A stretch of DNA of 19,173 nucleotides from Glomus cerebriforme (GCA_003550305.1 QKYT01000148.1:189333-208505), one strand, 5' to 3'. Counted from the first letter of the stretch, positions 7,861 to 18,293 are shown. Notes: a model not told the origin generated them from the letters alone. Program-made: numbers and translations.

Positions 7861-9587
7861 AAGATGATTTAGGAAAAAGAACATTGCGTTAAGAGACCCA
7901 TAAGTAAATCATAATTTTTTTTTATAGATGACTCGTTAATAATCACATGATTTTCTCTGAAAAGTTTCTAAATTTTCTATTAAGTATAAATAATACAAAT
8001 TTTACTGTATATTATATTATTTCATTTCTTCATATTTTAAAGTCTTACATTTCATCGATACATTTATCATTCTGTTTATTACTAAACATTAAGCGAATCG
8101 AGTAGTATTAATAGCACGGATGTTTAACAGTTTCTATTCACTAGTTATTTATATTATGAATATCAATATCTTATTGGAATTTATCCAATTTTTGAAACTG
8201 TATATGATTACACTCTTAATTACACTTAGTTCCAAAAAAATGATTGTAATAAAGTTTATTTAAGGGATTTTAGCTTTGTTTATTATTTTTAATAAAAATA
8301 ATTTATGCCATGCAATCATTAATAAAAAGTCTTTCTCATTAATTGATTAATAATAATTTGCTAATCCTTATATATAAAGATTAAAGAAAAAAAGTAAGGC
8401 TTATATAATACTATACCACATATTATTAATTGATCATTCATCACACGTATAATGTTCATGAAGTTAATTTTTGAAATTTGAAACGCATTACACTACTATT
8501 ACACTGCAAAGAATTGGTTCATATATTAACAATATCGATTTGAAAAAAAAAGATTTCATTCGACTTTTTACTCCATTAAAAATGATTATGAAAAAATATA
8601 ATATCATATTATATAAATGATTTGATAATGATTCAGTAGGAATGAAAAAATTAATTTCTTAAATGATATACTAGTATATTTGTTTCCCTCTATAATCCTT
8701 TTTAAAAACTACCCATCTATCCCTTCTACCCTTTATCTTCCTTATACTGTATATGGTATTTCAAATAATAAATTTCTTGGATAAAAATGATTCTGTATAC
8801 AGTTATATGGGTGATTTCAGGTGTAAGTGGAGATTTTGTGATAAGTAAATCCAGCCCGCATTTCTATGATTTCAGCCAACTTTATCATTTGATTAACATA
8901 TATTGGATTCGCAATAGATTATTGCAAAAAAAATGAAATGATTCAAATTTTAAAACTAAAACTTTTTATATTATGTAAATTTATAATAATTTAGAAATAT
9001 TTGGATTGAGTATTTTTCAATGAAGTTTATCAAATAAATTAAGAATTATAAAAGTTAAACCATCATAATAAAGAAGTTAAAACTTTAATATAAACTGATA
9101 ATTAGGTATAAATTTATCTTTTAACGGAAAAAAAATAGATAGTTCATTTCTTTAATAAAATAATTTCAATTAAACTTTTACTAGTCCATATATGGTAAGA
9201 ATAATTTATATTCCACAGAAAGCTTAATTTTTTCAAGGCTCAAATTTGTTACATTGTATTAAAAAATAATTAACATGAAATGATCATATCAAAAAAAAAA
9301 AAACTTTTAAATGGAAAAATACAAATTAAAAATCTATAACATCACAAAAATGATGATTTTTTTTCTTAAAATTTTTTTTTGCCCTTATATTCATTATTTT
9401 GATCTAAAAAAAAAATAGATTATAAAATTAAAATAATTATGTAAGCATAAACAAAGTTTAATACATTAGAAAAAAATTACCATTTTCGTTAATTTTCAAT
9501 TGAGAAATATCAATTTGTAAATTTTCTATCAAATAAAATAAGATTTATTAGATTTTTTTTTAAAATATTTTTCAAACGAAATAAAAT
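7861..9587. other. Gene-free AT-rich spacer
   Basis: I find no coding region, RNA gene or structured repeat across this 1.7 kb. The only recognisable item is the dispersed 19-mer CTTCCTTATACTGTATATG (8737-8755), shared with 4267-4285. The stretch lies 3' of kinase copy C. Confidence 0.6.
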
Positions 9588-10920
9588 TTATTTACCCGAA
9601 TATTCGGTACTTATAATATTATCATATTGTTTATAATAATCGTCTGAATTTTTTGGTTCAGGAAGATTGTTAAAATTAAGTAGTCTGCTTGTATAAATAG
9701 CTTCTGAATGTGTTTCATATGATAAGCTAGTCAAAGTCACGTTACTAGTTTGTAAATCATTATTATTAATTTCATCTGCCTCTTTAATTTGTCTTTGTAA
9801 TTCTGTTTGATCATTAAAATCAAAGTACCATGGATTTAAAATATTTTGAATTTCACTTGCTGTTGGACGATTTAATTGATTTGCATCTAGGCACCTTTTA
9901 ATTAAATGCACAATCAATTGAGGTACTTTAATATTAAACCTTGGTCTAAGTCCTTGGCAAATTTTTAATGCTAAAATTTGATCATGGCTTACATCATGAT
10001 AAGGAGGTAAACCAGAAATTACTTCATACATAATNATACCAAAACTATAAATATCAGCAGCTTTGGTATAATTTTGTCCTCTTAAAATTTCAGGAGCAAT
10101 ATAAGGTAAAACGCCATATGTACTATTTTTTGTATTTTCTGTTGCAATATAATCTGCAGGTTTACATAATCCCATATCAGTTATACAAGTTCTAAAATAG
10201 TATCCTGTGCAAAGTATATTGCCAATATGTAAATCTCGATGAATTAGCTCATTTGTATGAATTTGTTTAAGCCCACATGCAATATAAAATAAATCGTTAA
10301 TTTTATTTTTCAAACTTAATTTAACATTTTTATCTAAATAATTTCGTAAACTTCCATTATCTGCATATTCTAAAACCATAATATAATTTTTTGTATCTGG
10401 ATCTTGAGTTATTCCATAAAGACTAATAATAAAACCATAATTACTATCTAAAATTTTATGATGAGAAGTAATCTAAATTGTACATTTTATAAAAAATAAA
10501 TTAGTAAAAATCATACTTCAAAAATTCATTAAATGGTAAATTAATTTATACCTCATTGATAAATTCTAATCTAACATTTTTTGAATTATTTAAACTTTTT
10601 AGAGCTACTTTCTTATTTGGATCCCATTTTTGATTTTTATTATCCCAATTAAATATATATCCATCAATCCAATTTGCTCTATACACTTTGCCAAACCCGC
10701 CTTTTGCAATATATTCAATATTATAAAATCTATCATAAGGTATCCACTCTAATGCTTTAAAATAATCTTTTGCTGATAGCTGAGTATGTTGAATAAATTT
10801 GTTAATATCATCATTACCACTACTCCAATTTTTGAAATTTTGTTGTAATCGTTTTGCGTTACATGTGTTACACCAATAAAATTTATTTTTATTTTTACAT
10901 TCTTTACATGTTCCGTCCAT
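9588..10920 (-). CDS. Protein kinase (Rhizophagus-type TKL-like), copy C, complete, two exons
   Basis: Complete kinase of 417 residues. Exon 1 is 10552-10920 (ATG 10918-10920) and exon 2 is 9588-10472; the 79-bp phase-0 intron 10473-10551 lies after the alpha-C glutamate. Layout: C5/C8/C17/C20 zinc-knuckle-like motif, glycine loop YIAKGGFGKVY (70-80), K108, E123, HRDLHIGN (201-208), DMG (222-224), APE (249-251), DIYSFG (263-268), RPTA (325-328), then a 75-residue Ser/Asn/Glu-rich tail containing AIYTSRLLNFNNLPEPKN, a signature I know from this fungal family. The N at 10035 makes residue 269 uncertain (ATN; Ile in copy A). Role: phosphotransfer; substrate unknown. Probably active. An unspliced reading would start at M155 and lack the ATP-binding lobe, so the two-exon model is preferred. 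Confidence 0.93.
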
Positions 10921-11200
10921 AGTTCAGTATTTTATTTTAAAATAATATAAATAACTTTATTGCAATTAAAAAATAAAAAATAAACGATGTCAAAAGAATA
11001 TTAAGAATATTTAAAAAAGAAAAATGTTATGCTAAAAAAAAAGGAATTTTCTTTTTATGCATCAAATTCTGTGCAACAAATACAGTATCATGCTACGATT
11101 TTTAAAATAAGATCAACATATTGTCGCTTAGCCCAATTTATCACACAAAAATGTTTTTGATTACGTAATTGAAATTTATTGATTTTCTTTTTATTTTAAT
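10921..11200 (-). promoter_or_regulatory. Upstream region of kinase copy C with TTACGTAA palindrome
   Basis: Homologous to the copy A and B upstream regions. It has TTTTTATGCATCAAATTC (11053-11070, a shorter form of the ATGCATCCGG block) and ATTACGTAAT at 11160-11169, 240 bp before the start codon. The palindrome and its flanks (TTTTTGATTACGTAATTGAA) are unchanged in all three copies, while nearby A/T tracts vary in length. Confidence 0.45.
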
Positions 11201-11373
11201 AGACTAAAAAAAAAAAATAAATTTTTTACAAATAAAATGAACTAAAAAGTTTTTAATTAGATTTACAATTAAAAGAAAATACTCTCATATCAAAGTACTC
11301 AAATTTGAAAGCTCGAATAATGAGAACTTGTTTTTTTTAAAAAAAGAAATATTTATTATTTTTCCGTTTTTGT

Positions 11374-11496
11374 AACTATTCTTTTGGTATAATGGTCGTA
11401 CAGTAACAATTATAATTAATAATCATTCATTTTTAATTGTAAAAAAAGTTTGAATAGATTCTTTATTTTGAGACCAAAATTTTTGTACAGAATTGG
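11374..11496. repeat. Cassette block, forward orientation (copy C, shortened)
   Basis: AACTATTCTTTTGGTATAAT through GACCAAAATTTTTGTACAGAATTG matches 1351-1505 and the reverse complement of 6812-6972, lacking about 30 internal bases (the TTTAAATTACGTATTATGTCATCA part of copy B). About 85 bases further on, TGTGCTTTAAATGGGGTATT (11580-11599) is the last scrap of the BTB-type relic before homology jumps to AATTTGACTAGTT, also present at 2269. Confidence 0.65.
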
Positions 11497-11619
11497 TGTT
11501 TCATAAATCGGGAATAATTTTAATTCAATTTGATTTTATTACAATTTTCAGAAAAAATTTTAATTATTGTAATAATTTTTGTGCTTTAAATGGGGTATTA
11601 ATAATTTTCAATTTGACTA

Positions 11620-12322
11620 GTTATAAATGAAAAAAATAAATTAATAAATCAAGAAAAAATGTCAATAAAGTGATAAAAAAAATAAATAATTTGGCAAAAT
11701 ATCCCCAGTGAAAAAATGGCATTTCGATCAAGTGATTTTCGGTAATACGAAACTTTAAAATGTCTTTTGATAATACAGGTTCGACAAAATGGGTTTCGAA
11801 CAAAGTAATTTTTTTTTTAAATATAATGTTTAGCTAAGATTATGATTTCGACCAGAATAATTAAACGTCGCCCTGATTATTATTTTTTTTTTTTGAAAAT
11901 CCTACAGCTATAATGTAAATCTTTTCACGCCTAATGTATTTAATTTTTAAGTTTTAAGTAGTAAAATTAACTACTAAATAACTCTTTCATTTTACGACTT
12001 TTTTCTATTCGTATACATCATTCATTATAAATTCTAAAAATAAATGGATTGTTATTAAGCATTATTGAATTTACTAAGAACGGGCTTATTTACTCAAATA
12101 AAATGACAGAAAAACATTCATTTTTGTTCCTAAGATCGGGTACAATCGAAAAAATCAAAATCTAGGATAATAAAAAAAAACATGACCAAAATTATCATTA
12201 ATTTTGGCCGGAATTAAAATATCATTTAACGAAAATTTTCTAATTCCAGCCTAAATTATATGTATTGTTGGCGAGTGGCTGAACGTTTTAGAGTTTGAAA
12301 ATCCAATTGTACTTTACTGTAC
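11620..12322. other. Spacer with degenerate TTTCGA.CA repeats and an element scrap
   Basis: No gene is seen. Near 11726-11744, 11795-11813 and 11845-11863 the plus strand repeats a loose TTTCGAnCAnAnTnATT motif. At 12199-12256 AATTTTGGCCGGAATTAAAAT is followed by an imperfect inverted partner TCTAATTCCAGCCTAAATTA. TTTTGGCCGGAATTA is shared with the element at 5353-5943, so this is probably a fragment of the same or a related family. Confidence 0.35.
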
Positions 12323-12451
12323 ATGATCACTGTGGATATCAAACGAACTAGTGGTTCTTATAGTCAAAAATTTTCATATACCGATAATAAATTTGAGGAA
12401 GATAAAATCGTGTTCAAGTTCATTATATCCAGTTTTAAGGGAAGAAAGTGA
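12323..12451 (+). CDS. Unrecognised 42-residue ORF
   Basis: ATG 12323-12325 to TGA 12449-12451. The peptide is polar (VDIKRTSGSYSQKFSYTDNK, then EEDKIVFKFIISSFKGRK) and looks more protein-like than the surrounding AT-rich translation, but I recognise no family and see no flanking exon. It lies between an element scrap and an inverted repeat (12456-12537), so it may belong to a decayed mobile element. Confidence 0.2.
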   Translation: MITVDIKRTSGSYSQKFSYTDNKFEEDKIVFKFIISSFKGRK

Positions 12452-12455
12452 AATT

Positions 12456-12537
12456 ATTTTCGTCTAAATTTAATTAAAATGTCTGATTCGAATTTATAGA
12501 AATTATCGTATCTGAATTTTAAATTCAGACGAAAATT
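12456..12537. repeat. Imperfect inverted repeat TTTTCGTCTAAATTT
   Basis: TTTTCGTCTAAATTTAATTA (from 12456) pairs with ATTTTAAATTCAGACGAAAA (12518-12537) with a few mismatches and a 4-base gap. It forms a hairpin just after the small ORF. Confidence 0.5.
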
Positions 12538-12855
12538 CAATTTAGCAATTGTGGGAATATGGTAATACAGGATGATGTAATATCAGATATTCAGGTATAG
12601 TTTCGGGATAATTCTAGAATTAGACTAATCTATCAGATTAGGTGTAACTTGTATATTTATTAGGTGTAATCAACTATCAAAGTAGATTAACTAAATTTTT
12701 ATTACATTAATTATTAATTTTGTATTAAAAAAAAAAATAAAAATTCTATTAAAAAAAAAAAAAAAGTATTATATCATTGTTCTTTATGAAAGTTAAAACA
12801 TAATCGGATGTTTGAGCATTAATTCCCAAAATTAATGCCGTAAATTTTAAATCAT

Positions 12856-14371
12856 CTAGTTCACCTGGTTAACTTTTTGTTCGAAAATTGAAGGTACACT
12901 AGATTTACTAGAAGATTCTTGAAATATTTAAATTTTTTATCGTGCTATTAATTTGTTTTTAAAAAAAAAAAATTAAAAAAAAAATTAATTATAATAATAT
13001 TTTTCAATACTTTTTTTTCTTGAAATGATTACTTACTAAAAAATCAAGAAACTTTCGACTGAAAATCCAATTAGCGGGAAGGCAACATATTCAGTACAAT
13101 AATAAAATAAATTCCACCCAAAATAATAAATTGTGGTAGTTCGAGGTACAATAATAAAAGTGATATATATAATTGATTGGAGCAATAATCCATTAACTAT
13201 CGCCATAACCGGCAAAGTTATCTACATAAATAATAAAATCGTTTTAGAAAGTTGTTTTTATAATTTTTTTTTTTTTTTTTTTTAGATCAACATACAAATA
13301 TTTTAAATAATTTAAATTATTTGTATATCATATGTTGCGTAAATTAACTTACATTCTTTGTGCATTTTTTGGCCTTTTTTAGCTGATTTTCATCGGTGAT
13401 CTCTGAAGTACCGCGACGTCCTTCTAATATTTTAACATAATACTTGATTACGATCATTAACTTGTAATATAAATATGCTAATGTCGTAAGGTATGATATT
13501 TGCCAAACTATTTCAAAAAGATAATTCAATCTAAAGAAAAGATTTGCCATTTGAATATTATCTATTTCGGCGAAATGACCTGTTAAGAAAGCAATCAGAA
13601 ACCCGGTGATCATTGGCAGTAAGGATAATATAATTCCAATTATGTCAACTAAACGTGCATTTGGACCTTTATTTTCAATTGAAAGTTCATAATTCTCGTT
13701 AAGTGTTACACTTGGCGTTGAACAAACTGTCAAAAAAATTAAATATTAAATAATTAAGTTTTTAATATAAAATGATTAGTTTTAGCCTATACATTTACCT
13801 ATACTAACAGCATAGAATATAGCGCTTGCATTTCCTATAACATTCTTCGCAATATTGCCAACTATTTTACGTTATAATTTAATCAATTAGTTTTTTCGTG
13901 CATATTAATGTTTAAAAATTAAAAAGTTTACCTTCAGCCGCTGCGATTGTAGGATAAGATTCATATATTAACGCCATCAAATGAATTGCTTCAACTAAAA
14001 ATTTAATTTGTTAATAGATTTATTTTTCATTTTACTACATCAAATACATATATATATATATATTTAAACTTACAGAACATAAAACAAACCACTAATAAGT
14101 GATAAGAATGCAAAGGTCTACATCTCAACCATCCTCTTCTTCTAGTAGATGGAAAGAAGAATGGCTGTTTCTTAACTTTGATAAGATAAATTATAGATCC
14201 GATAGCCATCACAGTTACGATTATACATAGTGTCACCAATATTTTTCCCATAATAACATAAAATTTGCTATTTGAACATTCATATAAGTTTATACGGAAA
14301 TCGCACGAACAATAATGTTCACCTTTTTCTATTTTACATATACGAGTGAAATCATTTAAAAAGTGAACCAT
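12856..14371 (-). CDS. Seven-transmembrane receptor-like protein, six exons
   Basis: Exons 14074-14371, 13932-13994, 13799-13861, 13353-13726, 13037-13221 and 12856-12907 join in consistent phases (1,1,1,0,2) at GT...AG introns of 79, 70, 72, 131 and 129 bp, giving 344 residues. An in-frame TAA lies 12 bases before the ATG, fixing the start. The Cys-rich N-terminus (C12, C21, C23, C32) is followed by hydrophobic segments at about 40-65, 88-110, 126-145 (weak), 168-191, 210-236, 268-292 and 297-322. A basic loop (STRRRGWLRC) follows segment 1 and a charged loop (EGRRGTSEITDENQLKKAKK) lies between segments 5 and 6. This is GPCR-like topology, expected in the plasma membrane; ligand and class are unknown. 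The last intron is the least certain part: if unspliced, translation ends at TAG 13036-13038 after 327 residues; an alternative acceptor gives a different short tail. Confidence 0.75.
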
Positions 14372-16303
14372 ATTGAAAAGAAATTATAGAGATTATTTAC
14401 GTGAAAATAAAAAGGACAATAATTTATATTTAAAGATAAAATGTTCTTACCAGTTAAGACCTTAATGTTTCAAATAAATCCTTACCAATTATATGTCGAT
14501 AAAAAGTTTGAACATTAAGTAAATAAATATATTATGAAATAATAGTCTATGAGAATGCCGTAAAAGATGTGCATCGGGTATCACCATAAATTGGAAAAAC
14601 CGATAATCATTATTGATTGTGGAGCATAAAAGTATATATTTCGATAAACCTTCAAGAAATTCTTTATCGCGCATTGATATTTTATATACCGATATGTTTC
14701 GCCTACATTGTCTTTCTGTTTTTTTTTTAATTTGAAATCAATTTCCTAACTTGTTAATTGACTTTTATTGGTGTTTGTGGGTACACTTCACTTGATAACA
14801 CATCATAATTTAAAGAAAATAAAAAATTTTTAAGCAGATCAAAGATTCAAGGTGAGATATATATATGAAGAAAAGTGGCGTCAAATGTTTCATAATTAGG
14901 TTAAATATAATCAAGAATAGTAAATATGTGATAAGACATATTATACATAAATATAAAATGAAAATTTTTTTTTTTAGTTATAATAAAATTTTTTTTAATT
15001 GTATTTTTAAATTAATGATCAATTACTTTTATGATAATGTCAAAATTTTACTTTATTTTTTTCAATCCGATTTGGAATGATATTCTTTTCTGTAGAAGGC
15101 AATTAAACAAAGATAACTTTTGATTAATAATTTAATGAGAAAAAAAAAACTTTAAAAAATCGGTTTATCATGAAATTCGTCATATTCGTCACGTCAAGTC
15201 AGTAGTAAAAAAAAAATAATGCTAATCCTTACATGTACTGTGTACCTGTCGATCGTCCGACTCGGATATTAATTCGAATTATAGGTGCCGCCGAAATTGT
15301 AATAACGGTCACGGCACGGGTAATTAATTATGAGTACCCGTAATGCACTAGTGTCAGTAATAATTTTTTTTTTTTTTTTTACGGCTACGGCGTTTGAATA
15401 AATTCAACCTCGAAATCCGAGTAGAATACGTTACACGTTACTTTTGATTACTGTGGCGATCATATTATTATTTCATTATTCGTTTTAAACAAACCTAATT
15501 ATTGTGATGAAAATTAATAAATTATAAACAATTAACTATCTATTATGACCAACATATTATTATATTAATAATTATTAACAAAAAAATTAGAAAATCCAGG
15601 AAATATATATAGTATTAATAATATTTTTTACTAAGAAAAAAATATTTATAATCATGAAAATAGAAATATATCTAATTATAAAGAAGAATCTTCAGAAATC
15701 AATAATCAAATGAATACATTAATAGAAGCAATTAGGAAATACACTAACTATTTTGTGTATTAATATTTTAATAATATACAATTAATTGGTAAAAGACATC
15801 TTTAGAGAATTATTTTAGTTATCGGGCCGTCGGGTTGGCAGCAAATTGAAGAAAAAATAAATAAACAAATGATTTGCAACTAAATAACACGTAATTTATT
15901 TTGAATTGTTGCACAAAACATTGGTTATCACATAAAATTTTATTTTTCAATATCTCTGTCCCGTTACATTTTGAATAAGAAATAATACCCCCGGATCATT
16001 TCTAAATTTAAATGTTATGTGATCCGAAAATATTAGTTTTCGTAACCTAATCTTGATGACATTATTAAAGATGATGTATTTATAATGCTGTCTTTTTATT
16101 TCTTTTTTAGTATAATTTAATTAAATAAGCGTGTATATTTTTATGGTTTATATTTAACTTTCAACGTGAAGTTGATTTCATAATAACATTATTTAATTAC
16201 AATCATCTTTAAATGACACACACAGAATACCAGTTCATACGCCTGACGAACTATAATTTGACGAATTGGTATTAAGGCTTTAATTCGCAGATAAGAGATT
16301 CTT
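14372..16303. other. Spacer upstream of the 7TM gene, gene-poor
   Basis: It holds the presumed 5' region of the 7TM gene (divergent from the plus-strand side) and AT-rich sequence. Two GT donor-like sites (GGTAAGG near 14481, GGTAAGA near 14451, minus strand) could belong to an untranslated leader. I see no RNA gene. A GC-richer repeat island (15235-15440) is listed separately, and GGGCCGTCGGGTTGGCAGC at 15824-15842 is another isolated GC-rich scrap. Confidence 0.5.
15235..15440. repeat. GC-richer island with nested inverted repeats, probable transposon relic
   Basis: ACTCGGAT (15260-15267) is matched by ATCCGAGT (15416-15423) near the other side. ACGGGTA (15316-15322) and TACCCGT (15335-15341) form a 7-bp hairpin stem. 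TTACACGTTAC and ACGGTCACGGCACGGG are unlike the background. There is no open frame. A T20 run (15363-15380 region) interrupts it. Probably the remains of a small inverted-repeat transposon. Confidence 0.4.
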
Positions 16304-16444
16304 ATGAGATTTTCCTTGCTTATTCTTGCAATAGCTGTTATTTTTTTGACTGTAAATTCTATGTTCCGCAATATTATGAACATAGCATATTGTACTAATC
16401 TTCGCAAAAATTTAAAAATTTTGAGAATAAAAGAATGGATGTGA
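16304..16444 (+). CDS. Possible small secreted peptide or first exon (46 residues)
   Basis: ATG 16304-16306 to TGA 16442-16444. The first 19 residues (MRFSLLILAIAVIFLTVNS) have the form of a classical signal peptide: a basic residue, a hydrophobic core and a small polar end. The remaining 27 residues are basic (RKNLKILRIKEW) with one Cys. Small secreted proteins are common in these fungi, but AT-rich DNA gives hydrophobic ORFs by chance, and no promoter or further exon is evident. The opposite strand has a 72-codon open frame over the same bases, which I consider a shadow. Confidence 0.25.
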   Translation: MRFSLLILAIAVIFLTVNSMFRNIMNIAYCTNLRKNLKILRIKEWM

Positions 16445-16697
16445 AAACGGCGAAAATTCGGTTATCGATAAAAAAAAAAATATGGTTTATTTTATAAGAA
16501 AAAAATTGTACTTACGATTATCTTGATATGAACCATTCTTAAAATGTGCACTTTCCTTTCTCTCTTTCTTTCTTGTTTTTGACTAATTAAAAGATGAATA
16601 AAGGAGATGTTTCTTTAATTAATTTAACTAATAACGAAATTCTAAAGCATGTATTTTTTTTCTTCTTTTTCATATGAACATAGATTGGATACCATCA

Positions 16698-16723
16698 TTA
16701 TTTTAATAAATTTATTAAAATAA
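16698..16723. repeat. Perfect 26-bp AT palindrome
   Basis: TTATTTTAATAAA at 16698-16710 is followed at once by its exact reverse complement TTTATTAAAATAA at 16711-16723. It lies at the distal edge of the inverted kinase-upstream copy D. Confidence 0.9.
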
Positions 16724-16734
16724 CAAAAAAAATA

Positions 16735-16960
16735 TTTTGACACAATCATGTAATAAATTGTCGATCTTACTTTAATATTTCGGCGCAGTAAAAATTTATA
16801 GATATTTGTTGAAATTCTGGATGCATAAAAAGAAATTTCTTTTTTTTAGCATATTTTTTTAAAAAAAAATATTCTTCCTGTTCTTCTATATATTTCTATT
16901 TTTTAATTATTCATATATTTATATTATTTTTGAAATAAACTATTGAACTATGGAAACAGA
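16735..16960 (+). pseudogene. Orphan fourth copy (D) of the kinase upstream region, opposite orientation
   Basis: In the plus sense this matches the region before kinase starts A-C: AATATTTTGACACAATCATG..ATAAATTG (16732-16759; compare the reverse complement of 1204-1240), CTGGATGCATAAAAAGAAAT (16818-16837), the TTTTTTTAGCAT block, ATATTCTTCCTGTTCTTC and GAAATAAACTATTGAACTATGGAAACA. The ATG (16950-16952) is in the expected place, but after about ATGGAAACA the kinase sequence is gone and a direct-repeat unit begins. The residual frame runs 26 codons to TAA at 17028-17030. The TTACGTAA palindrome of A-C is not retained. Confidence 0.65.
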
Positions 16961-17315
16961 ATTGTGCACTGCTCCTGTAGCCACTTTCTTAGTTAATATA
17001 GTCATTAAAAATCAAGTACTAACTAGTTAAAACAATTTTATTAAAGCTTACAAAAGCAATAATATTGCACTACCCAAAATAACCAAATATAAAATAAAAT
17101 ACATAATCTTAACTTGACAATACAGTATTTGATATGATTTATCTCAAATATCAAAATACTATAATACATATTAAATCAAAAAATAATGTTTTTATGCGAC
17201 TCCTAAAATCAAAAAACCAATAGCAATAAAAAAGTGAATTTAAAATTTATTACTTAACAAAAATAGAAAAATCTCATCAGGTTTTTATTAAATTAAGAAA
17301 GTTTTTATCATTTTT
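16961..17315. repeat. Direct repeat unit, copy 1 (empty-site copy)
   Basis: ATTGTGCACTGCTCCTG at 16961 begins a unit that recurs at 17454 (ATTGTGCATTACTCCTG). Shared landmarks are AACAATTTTATTAAAGCT, ATAACCAAATATAAAATAAA, CTTAACTTGACAATA, ACTCCTAAAATCAAAAAA and TTAACAAAAATAGAAAAAT. This copy lacks the foldback element: it reads TAGCAATAAAAAAGTGAATT (17221-17240) at the insertion point. Confidence 0.8.
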
Positions 17316-17453
17316 ATAGCATTTTTTTAATATGGCATGATGTTACAGCTTGAATTTTTAAACCAATATAATTTATTTAATTTTAATGATGTAATTTGTA
17401 ATCTATAACTATTACAAAAAAATGTGTATTATATGTAAAAAAAAAATAAATAA

Positions 17454-18170
17454 ATTGTGCATTACTCCTGCAGTTACTTAGTTAATATAGTTATCAAAAA
17501 TCCCATACTAACTGGTTAAAAACAATTTTATTAAAGCTCACAAAGCAATAATATTGTACTGCCCAAGATAACCAAATATAAAATAAAATACATAGTCTTA
17601 ACTTGACAATATTTGATATGGTTTATCTCAAATATCTTAAAAGCAAAAATATATCATTCTTATACCTGTATAACATACTTTTTTGAATTATTTATATGTA
17701 AATCAAATATGTATATTACAAGAAAATAATACAAGATTAATACATTTGCATTTCAAAATACTATTTAATATGAAAGTGATATTTTTATGTAACTCCTAAA
17801 ATCAAAAAAATCAATTAGCAATAAGACCCTATGAAAAAAGAATGTCCAGAAATTACCACCAAAATTATCTGGATCCGTTCAGAAAATGTTCCACATGTTC
17901 AGAAAATGGCCAGAAAATTGCAATATTCTGGACGTTGAGATATTGCAATATTTTAGAAATGACCTGAAAATGTTTAGGCGAGTTAATATCTCAGTATCCA
18001 GAATATTGCAGTTTTCTGAACATTTCCTAGACGTGTGAAACATTTTTCGGACATACTCAGACAATTTTGGTAATAATTTCTGAACATTCTTTTTTTATAG
18101 GAAGAAAGTAAATTTAAAATTTACAGCTACTTAACAAAAATAGAAAAATATCATTAGGATTTTATTAGGT
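17454..18170. repeat. Direct repeat unit, copy 2 (carries foldback element and extra sequence)
   Basis: Homologous to 16961-17315, with about 130 extra bases after 17637 and the 275-bp foldback element at 17827-18101. The repeat resumes after it at AAGTAAATTTAAAATTTACAG. It probably fades out near the GTTTTTATTA / ATTTTATTAGG block (18158-18170). Confidence 0.75.
17827..18101. mobile_element. 275-bp foldback MITE with 4-bp target duplication
   Basis: The left end CCTATGAAAAAAGAATGTCC... and the reverse complement of the right end CCTATAAAAAAAGAATGTTC... match with about five differences in the first 44 bases. The similarity continues (TTCAGAAAATGTT.CAC, CAGAAAA.TGCAATATTCTGGA, GAGATATT) for about 115 bp per arm, so the element is nearly one long palindrome with a short loop around 17947-17987. 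AAGA flanks it at 17823-17826 and 18102-18105. Removing the element and one AAGA restores a sequence of equal length to the empty copy at 17221-17240. It is non-coding; a 61-codon open frame inside it is a by-product. Confidence 0.9.
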
Positions 18171-18268
18171 TTATTATGGCTGTATTGACAAAGAAAATTT
18201 CAGAATAATGTTTAAAATGATTTTAAAAGAATTAAAATATTATGTCAGTTAAGCATATGAATTTCTTT

Positions 18269-18293
18269 TAATGCAAGTTTAATTCTTGCATTA
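18269..18293. repeat. Perfect 9-bp stem hairpin
   Basis: TAATGCAAG (18269-18277), a 7-base loop, then CTTGCATTA (18285-18293). No T-run typical of a terminator follows, and none would be expected in a eukaryote. Confidence 0.6.

Noticed and set aside
11621..11803. 60-codon minus-strand open frame
   Set aside because: Overlaps loose TTTCGA.CA repeats and T-rich runs; hydrophobic tail is encoded by a poly-A/T tract.
14489..14674. 61-codon open frame upstream of the 7TM gene on the same strand
   Set aside because: It ends in TAA before any donor that could join it in frame to the 7TM exons, has no recognisable domain, and an in-frame stop separates the regions. It could be untranslated leader at most.
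14865..15080. 71-codon plus-strand open frame
   Set aside because: Composition is only what AT-rich DNA yields (Phe, Ile, Lys, Asn, Tyr) with homopolymer runs; no domain, exon signals or conservation visible.
16189..16407. 72-codon minus-strand open frame
   Set aside because: It has no ATG-linked exon structure or known motif; the opposite strand offers a more protein-like signal-peptide frame. Neither is strong.
17879..18064. 61-codon minus-strand open frame rich in repeated words
   Set aside because: It lies wholly inside the palindromic foldback element; the repeated residues follow from the inverted arms.
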